From assembly GCA_937927725.1 (NCBI GenBank), contig CALBSE010000016.1, positions 1 through 52,525 on the forward strand: a stretch of 52,525 bases of DNA. Reading direction: 5' to 3'. The notes under the pieces are model-generated. The model had not been told where the DNA came from and did not search any database. It worked only from the letters and a program-made list of their open reading frames with translations. Made by a program: the position numbers and the translations under genes. This DNA comes from an uncultured Actinomycetes bacterium. GTDB taxonomy: Bacteria; Actinomycetota; Acidimicrobiia; Acidimicrobiales; Acidimicrobilacustridaceae. Positions 1 through 8,920 of this stretch are shown here, piece after piece; the first letter of the stretch is position 1; every line of letters starts with the position of its first letter.

Positions 1-1313
1 ACGAGTGAGACCCCCGACGCGTTCATCGGGAGGAACTCAAGATCGTTTCCAACCGCCTGAACATCACGAAGCATTTTCTGCAGGGTTGACGCGATCGTGA
101 ATTCACGCACTGGCTCTGCGAGTTCGCCATTGCGAATCCGAAGACCTTCAGCACCAGTTGAAAAATCACCGCTCACGGGATTCACTCCCGAATGGAGACC
201 AGAAACCTCTTGCACAAGGACGCCATCGTCGATCCCGGCAATCAGTGCAGCCGGATCGGAGATTCCAGGCATAAGCGACACGGACAGACACCCAACCGAC
301 GGCGTGCTCTTGAATCCACGCACAGCATTCCCGGTGCTTACCGTTCCGGCCCGGCGAGCTGAATAGGCATTGTGCACAAACTGCTGCAAGACGCCGTTTT
401 CAATCAACACATTGCGACGAGCAGCGAGGCCTTCGCCATCGGCGTCGGTAGCGCTAAAAGAGCGAACGTCAGTGGGGTCGTCGATCAGCGTTAAGAGCGA
501 GGAGCCAACCGACTCGCCCAACCGCTCAGCAAACAATGACCGACCTTTGAGCACCGACTCACCATCGAGCGTGTACCCGAGAATTCCTAGGAACTGCGCC
601 GTCACCCACGGATCGAGAACAACGGTGAGCCGACCACTTGGCGGTTGGACTGCGCCAAGCATGCGAGTGGCACGCGAGGCCGCATCAAGCGCTGCCCGAG
701 ATGGGTTGAGATCGAATGGTTCACGACCAACTGCGAAGCCGAATCCGGTTTGTGTTTCGTCGCCCTCACTCGCCATTGCATATGTCGCGACGTAACAGCT
801 GGTATCGCTGCCAACTGTTCGAATCCCGGTGCTTGTTGCAATTGCTGCTTCAGAAATCGAGTCGGCGTATTCGGCGGATTCAATTCCTGAAATTCGGGGA
901 TCGGCCGCCATTACGACTCGTTCGAGTTCAATGGCCATAGCGATTTTGTCTGATGTCGAAAAGGACGCCATGGCATCGCGATGAAGATCGAGGACAGGAA
1001 TTGCCACGCCGTCTGGTTCGGCAAGGCCAGCGAATTCATCGAATGTTGCGAAGCTCACGTTGTCGCGCGCGTCGGCCAGGGTTTCGGCAATTGCAGACTC
1101 ATCGAGACTGCCGGCATAAGCGAAGCCCTGTCGGCCATCGACAACGATTCGGATTCCGACGCCTTGTGACTGCGCCGAGGACAACGATTCGACGTCGCCA
1201 CCGAACACTTTGATCTCGGTCTCAGTACCGCGAACAACGACGGCCTCAACCTGTTCGCCGGGCTTGGCCATTGCGACAACACGGTCGGCAATCGCCAGGA
1301 GTTCGTCACTCAT
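1..1313 (-). CDS. pmbA: PmbA/TldE-like subunit of TldD/PmbA metalloprotease (3' end cut by window)
   Basis: The frame starts at the ATG at 1313 and runs off the left edge; about 437 residues are visible and probably only the last dozen are missing. In known systems PmbA (TldE) pairs with TldD in a heterodimeric protease that trims unfolded or leader-bearing peptides. The translation begins MSDELLAIADRVVAMAKPGE and later carries the family segment SGVNPVSGDFSTGAEGLRI. I see no HExxxH motif, as expected for the non-catalytic partner. Its ATG overlaps the tldD stop codon (ATGA, 1310-1313), so the two are translationally coupled. Family assignment is confident from partner and length; the peptide substrate is unknown. 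Confidence 0.9.
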   Translation of the reverse strand, partial: MSDELLAIADRVVAMAKPGEQVEAVVVRGTETEIKVFGGDVESLSSAQSQGVGIRIVVDGRQGFAYAGSLDESAIAETLADARDNVSFATFDEFAGLAEPDGVAIPVLDLHRDAMASFSTSDKIAMAIELERVVMAADPRISGIESAEYADSISEAAIATSTGIRTVGSDTSCYVATYAMASEGDETQTGFGFAVGREPFDLNPSRAALDAASRATRMLGAVQPPSGRLTVVLDPWVTAQFLGILGYTLDGESVLKGRSLFAERLGESVGSSLLTLIDDPTDVRSFSATDADGEGLAARRNVLIENGVLQQFVHNAYSARRAGTVSTGNAVRGFKSTPSVGCLSVSLMPGISDPAALIAGIDDGVLVQEVSGLHSGVNPVSGDFSTGAEGLRIRNGELAEPVREFTIASTLQKMLRDVQAVGNDLEFLPMNASGVSL

Positions 1314-2701
1314 GCGGCGGTGCCACCGATGGTGAGCGATGAAACCCGCAGCGTCGGAACACCATCTCCCACGGGAACACCTTGACCGTCTTTTCCGCAC
1401 GTTCCCGGAGGACCCATTGCGAAGTCATTGCCAAGTGCATCGATTCGCTGCAGAACTTCCGGCCCATTGCCGATGAGATTCCCTTCGCGCAACGGTTCGG
1501 TGATCTTGCCGTCCTCAATGAGATAGGCCTCGGTCATACCGAAGACGAAATCGCCGGTCGCTGTGTTTACCTGACCGCCGCCGAGGTGCTTGACGTACAC
1601 ACCCTTTGGGGTCGAGGCGATGATCGATTCAGGATCCTCTTCACCGGCGAGGAGATAGGTGTTCGTCATACGAACCATTGGGAGATTCTGGTAACTCTGA
1701 CGGCGACCATTTCCTGAGCTCCGACGACCTTCCTTACGAGCGCGAAGGTGATCCCACATGTAATCAGTGAGAATTCCATCTTCGATCAGCACATTGCGTT
1801 GCGCAGGATTGCCTTCATCGTCGATCGCGATATTTCCCCATTCACGGGCCATAGTGCCGTCGTCAACCACTGTGACGCCCTTTGACGCAACCTGCTGACC
1901 AACGCGCCCGCGGAACACCGATGCACCCTTGGAAACAAGATCGGCTTCGAGACCATGTCCGCATGCTTCGTGGAACAACACGCCGCCGCCGCCGCTTCCG
2001 ATAACAACGGGCATCTGACCGCTTGGAGCGGGTCGGGCCGCCAACTTTGTGAGCGCGCGGTCGGCAGCGTTGCGTGCCAACTGATCGATGTCGTACATGT
2101 CGAAAAGCTCGAAACCGATTGTGTGGCCGACGCTTTCTCGGCCCGTCTGCATTCCGGCATCACCCGTCGCAACACAACTGACGGCAAAGAAGGTACGCAC
2201 CGTGTCGTCTTCGACAAACAAACCGTCGGAATTTGCAACGAGAATCCGTCGACGGTTGTCGCCATAACTCACCGACACTTGCGAGATGGCGTCGCCAACC
2301 GAACGAGCGGCTTCGTCGGCACGAGTGAGAAGTTCAACTTTGCGAGCCTTCGGAACATCACCCGGATACGTCTCGATGTCGTAGCCACGCGATGCTGAAC
2401 TGCGCGTGAGTGCAACCACATTTGCTCCGCCGCCACCACCGCGAGCTGCGGCTGCAGCCGCCTCGGCCGCTGCGATGAGTCCGGCTTCAGTGAGATCGGC
2501 GGTATGAGCGAACCCAGTGGTATCGCCAACGACAACACGGATACCGGCACCGCGGTCGCGGCCGGAGGTGAGTTCCTCGACACGGCCGTCGTCAAGCACG
2601 GCCGATGAATTGCGGCGATCCTCAGCGAAGACTTCGGCGAATTCGCCACCAGTGCGCATCGCAACGCCGAGAACTTCTTCGAGCACCGACTGATCGATCA
2701 T
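1310..2701 (-). CDS. tldD: TldD family zinc metalloprotease subunit
   Basis: This is the catalytic subunit of the TldD/PmbA peptidase, 463 residues, close to the usual family length. The zinc motif HEACGH lies at residues 244-249 (H244, E245, H249), preceded by the glycine-rich segment VVIGSGGGGVLF. A cysteine in the C-terminal GTCGKDGQ segment fits the extra zinc ligand of this family. The start is the ATG at 2701 behind a GGAG box; a possible -10 (TACGCT) lies about 64 nt upstream. It is the first gene of a two-gene operon with pmbA. In E. coli the pair matures microcin B17 and degrades CcdA; no RiPP precursor is visible in this window. Confidence 0.95.
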   Translation of the reverse strand: MIDQSVLEEVLGVAMRTGGEFAEVFAEDRRNSSAVLDDGRVEELTSGRDRGAGIRVVVGDTTGFAHTADLTEAGLIAAAEAAAAAARGGGGGANVVALTRSSASRGYDIETYPGDVPKARKVELLTRADEAARSVGDAISQVSVSYGDNRRRILVANSDGLFVEDDTVRTFFAVSCVATGDAGMQTGRESVGHTIGFELFDMYDIDQLARNAADRALTKLAARPAPSGQMPVVIGSGGGGVLFHEACGHGLEADLVSKGASVFRGRVGQQVASKGVTVVDDGTMAREWGNIAIDDEGNPAQRNVLIEDGILTDYMWDHLRARKEGRRSSGNGRRQSYQNLPMVRMTNTYLLAGEEDPESIIASTPKGVYVKHLGGGQVNTATGDFVFGMTEAYLIEDGKITEPLREGNLIGNGPEVLQRIDALGNDFAMGPPGTCGKDGQGVPVGDGVPTLRVSSLTIGGTAA

Positions 2702-2764
2702 GTGTTTCTTCTCCGGTCCAGTACTGCGGGAGTGACTGCGGAATTGTGCTCCGCTGAGCGTGAG

Positions 2765-2770
2765 AGCGTA
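2765..2770 (-). promoter_or_regulatory. Candidate -10 box of tldD-pmbA
   Basis: On the minus strand TACGCT fits the TANNNT actinobacterial -10 pattern. It would give a leader of about 55 nt containing a GGAG Shine-Dalgarno box just before the tldD ATG. No convincing -35 is seen. Confidence 0.4.
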
Positions 2771-2831
2771 CCGGCGATGGCGTTGATTTGAGTGCCCAGA
2801 TGCCAGTTCCGAGCCGGTCTGCGCCCATTCG

Positions 2832-2837
2832 TAGACT
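2832..2837 (+). promoter_or_regulatory. -10 box TAGACT of a leaderless promoter
   Basis: TAGACT ends 6 nt before the ATG at 2844, placing the expected transcription start on or next to the start codon. There is no Shine-Dalgarno box. The same arrangement recurs at many genes in the window. Confidence 0.6.
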
Positions 2838-2843
2838 CACGAG

Positions 2844-3938
2844 ATGAGCAAACCCCATCGACCGACCACGTTCGGTCCGCCACCTGCCGATGGGGCAGAA
2901 CCTGGACTCGGCGACATTGCCTCGGTTTCGGTTGAGGGACTCATCGATGCGGTCGAAACTGCCGGCACAACGAGCGAACGCCGCCACCGCTGGGTACTCC
3001 CCTTGCGGATTGCGGTCAGCCTCCTCATGCTCGGGGTGCTGTGGTGGAAATTCCCAGAAATCAAGTGGGACGATCTCATTCCGACCTGGAATCTCGAAAC
3101 CATTCTTTGGCTTCTCGCGGCAACTGCGATGACATTCGTAGGAATCGTCCTTTCGGCAGTTCGTTGGCAATCTGTTCTCCGGGCCCTCGGACTTCGTGAA
3201 CGACTCCGTTTACTTGTTCCGCTCTATTTCGCTGGTCAATTTGTTTCGAACGTTCTGCCGACCACCATCGGCGGTGATGTGCTGCGTGTCTCACGGCTCT
3301 CCAAGGTCAACGGCGAACCAGAGACCACGTTTGCATCCGTTGCACTCGAGCGACTCACTGGTTGGTTAGTCCTGCCGCTGATCACCTTCTTCGGTCTTGC
3401 AATCAATCCGGGTCTTCGCCAACTCGGCCGCGCAACGTTGCTTGCACTGGCCGTTGCAATCGTCACGCTCGTTGCACTTGTTGTTGTTCTTCTTGCTGCG
3501 AATCATCCACGCCTCGGTGGAAGATTCGCTTCCACCGACGGATGGCGACGTTTCGTCAGTGCAATCCACCGCAGCATCACAGAGTTGCGTCGCCAGCCCC
3601 TCGCCGCTCTTTCTCTTCTCATCGCCGGCCTCGTCTACCAAGTCGCGCTCTGCGTTGCCGCTCTCATGGTTGCGGCCGCACTCGGTTTCAGTTGGCTCGG
3701 ACTCACGGCTCTTCTCGCCTTCTACCCCGCCGTCCTAATCCTTCAGGTTCTGCCGATAGGCATCGCCGGTTTGGGCGTCCGAGAAAGTGCGTTCGTGCTC
3801 TTCCTCGTTCCTCTCGGCGTGCCTGCGGAAAAAGCAGTCGCTCTCGGACTCGTCCTCTACGTAATCAACGTCGTAGCCAGCCTGTTTGGGGCCCCCGCCT
3901 TTGCTGTCGGCGGTCGCAGGACCGCTGTAACGGCCTGA
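2844..3938 (+). CDS. Lysylphosphatidylglycerol synthase-type transmembrane (UPF0104/flippase-like) protein
   Basis: This is a 364-residue polytopic membrane protein with a roughly 50-residue cytoplasmic N-terminus and about eight hydrophobic helices. Segments such as LYFAGQFVSNVLPTTIGGDV and LPIGIAGLGVRESAFVLFLV are typical of the LPG_synthase_TM family (PF03706). That family covers the flippase half of MprF-like proteins and many stand-alone proteins near lipid glycosylation genes. The aminoacyl-transferase half of MprF is absent, so lysyl-PG synthesis is not implied. The start is the ATG at 2844 under a leaderless promoter. It precedes dxs in the same direction, but dxs appears to have its own promoter. 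The transported lipid is unknown. Confidence 0.8.
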   Translation: MSKPHRPTTFGPPPADGAEPGLGDIASVSVEGLIDAVETAGTTSERRHRWVLPLRIAVSLLMLGVLWWKFPEIKWDDLIPTWNLETILWLLAATAMTFVGIVLSAVRWQSVLRALGLRERLRLLVPLYFAGQFVSNVLPTTIGGDVLRVSRLSKVNGEPETTFASVALERLTGWLVLPLITFFGLAINPGLRQLGRATLLALAVAIVTLVALVVVLLAANHPRLGGRFASTDGWRRFVSAIHRSITELRRQPLAALSLLIAGLVYQVALCVAALMVAAALGFSWLGLTALLAFYPAVLILQVLPIGIAGLGVRESAFVLFLVPLGVPAEKAVALGLVLYVINVVASLFGAPAFAVGGRRTAVTA

Positions 3939-4000
3939 ACTGCTCCGCCACACTGGTGAATTGATGCCCTAGCGATAGGGGTTCACCCCGTGAGGGACGG

Positions 4001-4006
4001 TAGCGT
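4001..4006 (+). promoter_or_regulatory. Candidate -10 box TAGCGT of dxs
   Basis: TAGCGT matches the -10 hexamer used elsewhere in the window. It lies downstream of the in-frame GTG at 3990, which argues against that GTG as the dxs start, and would give a leader of about 80 nt to the ATG at 4092. Confidence 0.45.
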
Positions 4007-4091
4007 TGAACCACGGACGTCGATCCCGGCGACCACTCCCCCTGTCTCCCGTCGCCGCATTCCCGCAATGCTGCCGACAAGGACTTTGCTC

Positions 4092-5957
4092 ATGATCATC
4101 GAGACGATCGAGTCGCCGGCCGACCTCAAGGCCCTCACCCCCGAGCAACTCACCACGCTCGCGGCTGAGATCCGCGAGATCATCATCGACTCGGTCAATA
4201 CCCATGGTGGTCACCTCGGTTCCAACCTTGGTGTCGTTGAACTCACGCTCGCCCTGCATCGCGTCTTTGACTCCCCCAACGACATCATCTTGTGGGATAC
4301 CGGACATCAGGCCTATCCCCACAAACTCGTTACGGGTCGAGCGAAGGGCTTCGCCGATCTTCGTCAGGCGGAAGGACTTTCGGGCTACCCATCACGCGAT
4401 GAATCCGTGCACGACTGGATCGAAAATAGTCATGCGTCAACGGCGCTGAGTTGGGCCTACGGTCTTTCGGTCGCTGAGTCCATGAAAGGCGCCGACGCTC
4501 GACGCGTCGTCGCCGTGATCGGCGATGGATCGATGACCGGCGGAATGGCATTCGAAGGTCTCAACAATCTCGGGCACTCCGGACGCGACTGCATCATCAT
4601 CCTCAACGACAACGGTCGGTCCTACGCACCGACGGTTTCGAAACTCGGCGACAGCCTCGTCAAGATCCGAAATAACCCGGTGTACATGCGTCGTCAGGCC
4701 AAACTCGAAAAGCTTCTGGCCGACCTTCCCGTCGTCGGAAACATTGCCAAGACTGGTCTCGACGCAACCAAAGCCGCGATTCGCGAAGCATTCGAACCAA
4801 CCGCCTTCTTCGAAGCTCTCGGCGTCCGCTATTCCGGGCCCTTCGATGGTCACGACATTCCACTTCTCGAAGAAGCGCTCCGTAATGCCGCAGCGATGCC
4901 AGGCGGACCGCAAGTCATCCACGTACTCACACAAAAGGGTCGTGGCTACGGACCGGCCGAGAACGACCCCATCAAGCGCCTTCACGACACCTCGGAGGCC
5001 AAGCCCGGGAGTTTCACTGCAGCATTCACCGAAGCACTCGTGAAGGAAGGCGAAGCTCGTCCCGAGCTCGTTGCCATCACCGCAGCGATGCCGGACTCGA
5101 CCGGAATTCTCCCCTTCGCGGAACGATTCCCTGGCCGCATGTTCGATGTGGGCATTGCTGAACAACATGCTGTCACTGCCGCTGCGGGCATGGCGATGGG
5201 CGGCCTTCGCCCAGTCGTTGCCGTTTACTCAACGTTCCTCACTCGTGCCTTCGATCAGGTCAACCTCGATGTTGGCCTCCACGATCAGCCGGTTGTCTTC
5301 TGCCTTGATCGCGCTGGCATCACTGGCGACGATGGCCCGAGCCATCACGGCATCCTCGACATGGTGTTGCTCACAAAGGTTCCGAGCATGACGGTGTTTG
5401 CGCCGTCCTCGTATCAGGAAATTGGCCAGATGTTGCACGATGCTCTCGACATCACCGATGGCCCTGTCGCCATTCGTTGGGCCAAGACCGCTGCACGCCA
5501 GTCGCCTCCCGAAGAGGTCGGAAGCGGACTCCATGCTCGACGCACCCGCAGCGGCACTCAGTTATGCATTGTCAGCGTCGGAAAGATGCTTGACGCCGCA
5601 GAGCTCGCCGCAGAGCAACTCGAAGCTCAAGGAATTTCCGTCACTGTTTGGGACGCTCGGGTCGTAAAACCACTCGATCCCGCAATGATCGACGACGCTG
5701 CCCGGCACCCGTATGTCCTGACGATCGAGGACGGGCTTCGCGAAGGCGGCGTGGGTATGTCGGTTGCCGATCTCGTGAGCGAACGCACCATCGGCGCGGC
5801 CGAACCCCGTGTGCGCGTGCTCGGTATCCCTTCGCAATACATCGCTCACGGCAAGCCTGATGCGATCCTCGCCGACCTCGGACTCGATGCCGCTGGCATC
5901 ACCGCTTCGGCGCTCTCGATGATGTCAAGCAACGACACCTCAAGCGCATCACTCTGA
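4092..5957 (+). CDS. dxs: 1-deoxy-D-xylulose-5-phosphate synthase
   Basis: A thiamine-diphosphate enzyme that condenses pyruvate and glyceraldehyde 3-phosphate, the first step of the MEP isoprenoid pathway. Visible are the N-terminal HxGHLGSNLGVVELT segment, the ThDP motif GDGSMTGG followed by NDN, and the pyrimidine-binding half with DVGIAEQHAVTAAAG and GDDGPSHHG. From the ATG at 4092 it is 621 residues, almost exactly the E. coli length. I prefer this start because AAGGA sits 8 nt upstream and the protein begins MIIETIESPADLKALTP like relatives. An in-frame GTG at 3990 and ATG at 4068 exist but precede or crowd the likely promoter. The gene ends in a convergent arrangement with the amidohydrolase. 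Confidence 0.97.
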   Translation: MIIETIESPADLKALTPEQLTTLAAEIREIIIDSVNTHGGHLGSNLGVVELTLALHRVFDSPNDIILWDTGHQAYPHKLVTGRAKGFADLRQAEGLSGYPSRDESVHDWIENSHASTALSWAYGLSVAESMKGADARRVVAVIGDGSMTGGMAFEGLNNLGHSGRDCIIILNDNGRSYAPTVSKLGDSLVKIRNNPVYMRRQAKLEKLLADLPVVGNIAKTGLDATKAAIREAFEPTAFFEALGVRYSGPFDGHDIPLLEEALRNAAAMPGGPQVIHVLTQKGRGYGPAENDPIKRLHDTSEAKPGSFTAAFTEALVKEGEARPELVAITAAMPDSTGILPFAERFPGRMFDVGIAEQHAVTAAAGMAMGGLRPVVAVYSTFLTRAFDQVNLDVGLHDQPVVFCLDRAGITGDDGPSHHGILDMVLLTKVPSMTVFAPSSYQEIGQMLHDALDITDGPVAIRWAKTAARQSPPEEVGSGLHARRTRSGTQLCIVSVGKMLDAAELAAEQLEAQGISVTVWDARVVKPLDPAMIDDAARHPYVLTIEDGLREGGVGMSVADLVSERTIGAAEPRVRVLGIPSQYIAHGKPDAILADLGLDAAGITASALSMMSSNDTSSASL

Positions 5958-5964
5958 ACTTTTG

Positions 5965-5986
5965 CGGTCGTAGCGGTTAGCGACCG
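5965..5986. terminator. Small hairpin between convergent genes
   Basis: CGGTCG at 5965-5970 pairs with CGACCG at 5981-5986 around a 10-nt loop, just after the dxs stop and overlapping the end of the amidohydrolase. There is no T-run; it could act as a weak bidirectional terminator. Confidence 0.3.
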
Positions 5987-7101
5987 AATCCGTAGAGTCG
6001 CATTGCGTTGCCAGCAAGTACTGCGTGTCGATCTTCTGACGAAATCCCCGACATCGATGACTGGATCACCTTCCAAGAGTTCGGCCAGTCGGCGCTGATA
6101 TGCGGATAGTCACTTGACCACATCACGCGTTCAACACCCACGTCAACCAGATTGCGGAGGCCAAACGTGTCGGTCATGTAACCGAAGTGGAAATGTCGAG
6201 AGATGTACTCACTGGGGAGCATCTGCAATCCAAATCGACTCACCGGGTCGAGTCGCAGGTAGTTGTTATCGATCTGTTCTTTCACATACGGGACCCAACC
6301 GAAGTCCGTTTCCGCGAAGACGACATCAAGATCAGGGAATCGATCAAAGACCCCTTCGAAAATCATCGCGATCATGCGGTTCGGTGCATCGAAGAACCGC
6401 CCGTAACCCGGAAGCTTGGACTTATGCGAAGCGGGCATCGACTGGGTCATTGCGACATGGATGTTGAGACACATCTGACGCTCAACCAAGGCCGCAAAGA
6501 CTTTGTCGTCTTCGGGTTTCAGTGACAGTCCACCGTGCGGCCACGCGAGCATCATGGCGCCACGGATACCTGGCCGATCGGCAACTCGTTCGATTTCCGC
6601 AACTGCCTCTTCAACGCCGCGATTGGGCACCCACATCACTGCACCGAAACGGTCGGGAGCGTAGGACGCAAACTCGGAGATCCAGTCGTTGTAGGCGCGG
6701 ACCATTGCGTGGTGGTAGTCAGCATCGCGATTGGCGGCGATTGCAGCGGAGAGGCGCGGAGTCGGGTACAGCACCTCGGCATCGACGCCGTCCTGATCCA
6801 TTTCTTCAATTCGAGCGGCCGGGTCGTAGCCGCCCCGCCGCATGTCTTCAAAGCGCATCCAACCCTTCATCTCTTCGGGGGGAAGACCCGCGCACGCGTT
6901 CATTCCGAAATTGATGGGGTCGTCGACGCCCTCAATCACCCATGCGTCGCCTTCATCGAACCGCTCCATCCGCGGTGCGCGATCCTTCATTGCGGCGGGA
7001 ACGCGGTCGACCCACAACGATCCGGGCTCATTGAAGTGGCCGTCAGCCGAGATCAGCCGATACCGGCGCCCGCCACTGATTGACTCGCTCGATACTGACA
7101 T
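5977..7101 (-). CDS. Amidohydrolase family 2 metal-dependent hydrolase/decarboxylase
   Basis: 374 residues of the amidohydrolase_2 family (PF04909), which includes ACMSD- and resorcylate-decarboxylase-type enzymes acting on aromatic or carboxylated substrates. The N-terminal metal-binding segment reads ISADGHFNEP (D20, H22, E25), further histidines occur in LNIHVAMTQ, and the C-terminal catalytic aspartate sits in MWSSDYPH. The start is the ATG at 7101 behind a GAGGGGG box; a -10 (TAGACT) lies about 50 nt upstream. It is transcribed divergently from the SDR at 7202, so the two may share a pathway. The reaction cannot be named from sequence alone. Confidence 0.85.
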   Translation of the reverse strand: MSVSSESISGGRRYRLISADGHFNEPGSLWVDRVPAAMKDRAPRMERFDEGDAWVIEGVDDPINFGMNACAGLPPEEMKGWMRFEDMRRGGYDPAARIEEMDQDGVDAEVLYPTPRLSAAIAANRDADYHHAMVRAYNDWISEFASYAPDRFGAVMWVPNRGVEEAVAEIERVADRPGIRGAMMLAWPHGGLSLKPEDDKVFAALVERQMCLNIHVAMTQSMPASHKSKLPGYGRFFDAPNRMIAMIFEGVFDRFPDLDVVFAETDFGWVPYVKEQIDNNYLRLDPVSRFGLQMLPSEYISRHFHFGYMTDTFGLRNLVDVGVERVMWSSDYPHISADWPNSWKVIQSSMSGISSEDRHAVLAGNAMRLYGFGR

Positions 7102-7149
7102 GGTTCCCCCTCGTTTGAGCCAATCCCCCCCAGGACGGCGCTATCAGGC

Positions 7150-7155
7150 AGTCTA
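7150..7155 (-). promoter_or_regulatory. Candidate -10 box of the amidohydrolase gene
   Basis: TAGACT on the minus strand, about 48 nt before the ATG at 7101, matches the hexamer used at 2832 on the other strand. Confidence 0.4.
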
Positions 7156-7201
7156 GGAAGATTCATTCGCTTCAACCGATCTCCGGACCGAGGACGCTTT
7201 C

Positions 7202-7978
7202 GTGGACGACACCGTCAGTTCCCCTTCCCAGTTGTTTGACCTCACTGGCCGAGTTGCGCTCGTGACTGGTGCATCCTCCGGCCTCGGTCGTCGAATCGCG
7301 CTCGTACTCGCAGGAGCGGGCGCAACTGTGGCAGCGACGGCTCGACGCGAGGAGCGACTCAATGAGCTTGTCGCTCTATCGCCAGCGATTCATTCCTTCC
7401 CCGCCGACCTCACAAATGACGGGGAACGAGAACGACTCATCGCCGACGTTGAAACAGCGTTCGGTCCAATCGATGTTCTCGTTAATAACGCAGGTGCTGT
7501 GAACTCCCTTTCGATTGAGCAGGAGTCACTTGAAGATTTTCGTTCGATGATCGAACTCAACCTTGTTGCCGCATGGCACCTTACGAAACTCGCTGGCGAA
7601 TCAATGGTTGCTCGCGGCTCTGGTTCCGTCATCAATATCGCGTCGATCCTGGGCATCGTTGGCGCCACCCCAGCCAAGGATTCGGGGTACAGCGCGAGTA
7701 AAGGTGGGCTCGTCAACCTCACGCGGGAAACGGGACTTCAATGGGCCCGAAAAGGCGTGCGGGTAAACGCGATTTGTCCCGGCTGGTTCGCCACCGAAAT
7801 GATCGACGACATCACAGCAACTGACAAAGGAACATCGTTCATCACGACGAACACCCCAATGGCACGTGTAGGTGCCGTCAGCGAAATCGACGGCGCAGTT
7901 CTTTTGCTCGCAAGCGACGCAAGTTCGTTCATGACCGGTTCGGTCCTCGTTGTCGACGGCGGATGGACAGCCCGATGA
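7202..7978 (+). CDS. Short-chain dehydrogenase/reductase
   Basis: 258-residue classical SDR. The NAD(P)-binding motif TGASSGLG is at residues 22-29, NNAG follows the fourth strand, and the catalytic Ser and YSASK (Tyr, Lys) are intact, with the C-terminal VDGGWTAR typical of the FabG-like group. The start is the GTG at 7202 with AGGA 8 nt upstream. Its stop overlaps the ATG of the next gene (ATGA, 7975-7978), so the two products are made together. It is probably an oxidoreductase for a hydroxy- or keto-acyl substrate; the substrate is unknown. Confidence 0.9.
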   Translation: MDDTVSSPSQLFDLTGRVALVTGASSGLGRRIALVLAGAGATVAATARREERLNELVALSPAIHSFPADLTNDGERERLIADVETAFGPIDVLVNNAGAVNSLSIEQESLEDFRSMIELNLVAAWHLTKLAGESMVARGSGSVINIASILGIVGATPAKDSGYSASKGGLVNLTRETGLQWARKGVRVNAICPGWFATEMIDDITATDKGTSFITTNTPMARVGAVSEIDGAVLLLASDASSFMTGSVLVVDGGWTAR

Positions 7979-8877
7979 CACTGTCGACCTTTGTCATCTC
8001 GATCACTCCGTTCGATGCGGACGGCCGACTCGATGAAGCCGCATTCCGGAGCCACCTTGACCGAATGGCCGATGCTGGCGTCGGCGTCTACCTCGGCGGC
8101 GGCGGAAGCGGCGAGGGCTTCACACTTTCCACCACGGAGGCAAAGCGGGTTCTCGAGATTGGCGTTGAGCAACTCGCTGGCCGTGTGCCAGTGCGAGCAA
8201 TGGGCGTGGAACCACGCACCGCACAGGAAATGATCGACTACCTCTCAATGGCGGCCGACGCAGGTATTGAGGCCGCACAGGTCTATTCACTCGACCCTGG
8301 ACATGGCCACCGACCGACACCCGCCGAAGTTGAGGGTTACCTCCGTGAGGTTCTGGAGAGCACCTCTCTCCCCTGCGTTGTGTCCTCGCATCTCTCGGTG
8401 GGTTATCGACTTTCGCCGTCGATGCTGCATTCACTGGCAACCGACTACGGCCATCTCATCGGCGTCAACTGCAGTCACCCAGATCTCGCACCCTTGATTG
8501 CCCTCATTACAACCGTCGGTGAGCGACTCGAACTTCACGTCGGTGGCCCATCTCAGGCACTCAGCGCGATTGCTCTTGGGGCCAATGGCTTCCTTTCTTC
8601 TGAGGGAAACCTCGCACCGAGAACGTGTGCGGCGCTCATTGCCGGTGCCCACAATCAAAATTTCGCTGATTCCACAACGGCATTTGCACAGATCGCGCAG
8701 CTGTCGTCATTGATGTACCGACTCGGAGGCATACGCACGACAAAAGGCGTGATGCGTTCGCTTGGCCTTCCTTCTGGCTATGTCCGATCGCCACAGATCG
8801 ACGCCGACGAAACAGCAATCGCAACCGTTCTCGGCTACCTCAACGACTCCGGAATAGGCGCGATCGAGGGTTGGTAG
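7975..8877 (+). CDS. Dihydrodipicolinate synthase/N-acetylneuraminate lyase-fold protein lacking catalytic residues
   Basis: 300 residues with the TIM-barrel pattern of the DapA/NanA family: an N-terminal ITPFDADGRLDEAAFRSHLD and a GGGGSGEGFTLSTTEAKRV segment where the family has GTTGE. The Schiff-base lysine normally found in a GIK motif is replaced: the aligned stretch is LIGVNCSHPDL with Asn165. The active-site tyrosine (ILYNVPGRTG in DapA) also appears lost, since the aligned stretch is VVSSHLSVG. It is therefore unlikely to be a normal class I aldolase of this family. An upstream ATG at 7963 is possible, but the ATGA overlap with the SDR favours 7975. It may have changed chemistry or be a non-catalytic partner. 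Confidence 0.8.
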   Translation: MTLSTFVISITPFDADGRLDEAAFRSHLDRMADAGVGVYLGGGGSGEGFTLSTTEAKRVLEIGVEQLAGRVPVRAMGVEPRTAQEMIDYLSMAADAGIEAAQVYSLDPGHGHRPTPAEVEGYLREVLESTSLPCVVSSHLSVGYRLSPSMLHSLATDYGHLIGVNCSHPDLAPLIALITTVGERLELHVGGPSQALSAIALGANGFLSSEGNLAPRTCAALIAGAHNQNFADSTTAFAQIAQLSSLMYRLGGIRTTKGVMRSLGLPSGYVRSPQIDADETAIATVLGYLNDSGIGAIEGW

Positions 8878-8920
8878 GCGCGCACAGCACGGAGGCAACG
8901 GCTCAGACCCTTGACCACCG

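Noticed and set aside
3990..4091. Earlier dxs start at GTG 3990
   Set aside because: A TAGCGT -10 box lies downstream of it and homologous length favours the ATG at 4092 with AAGGA, though AGGGG precedes 3990.
4437..5168. Antisense open frame inside dxs (243 codons)
   Set aside because: Lies wholly within dxs motifs; shadow frame of codon-biased GC-rich DNA.
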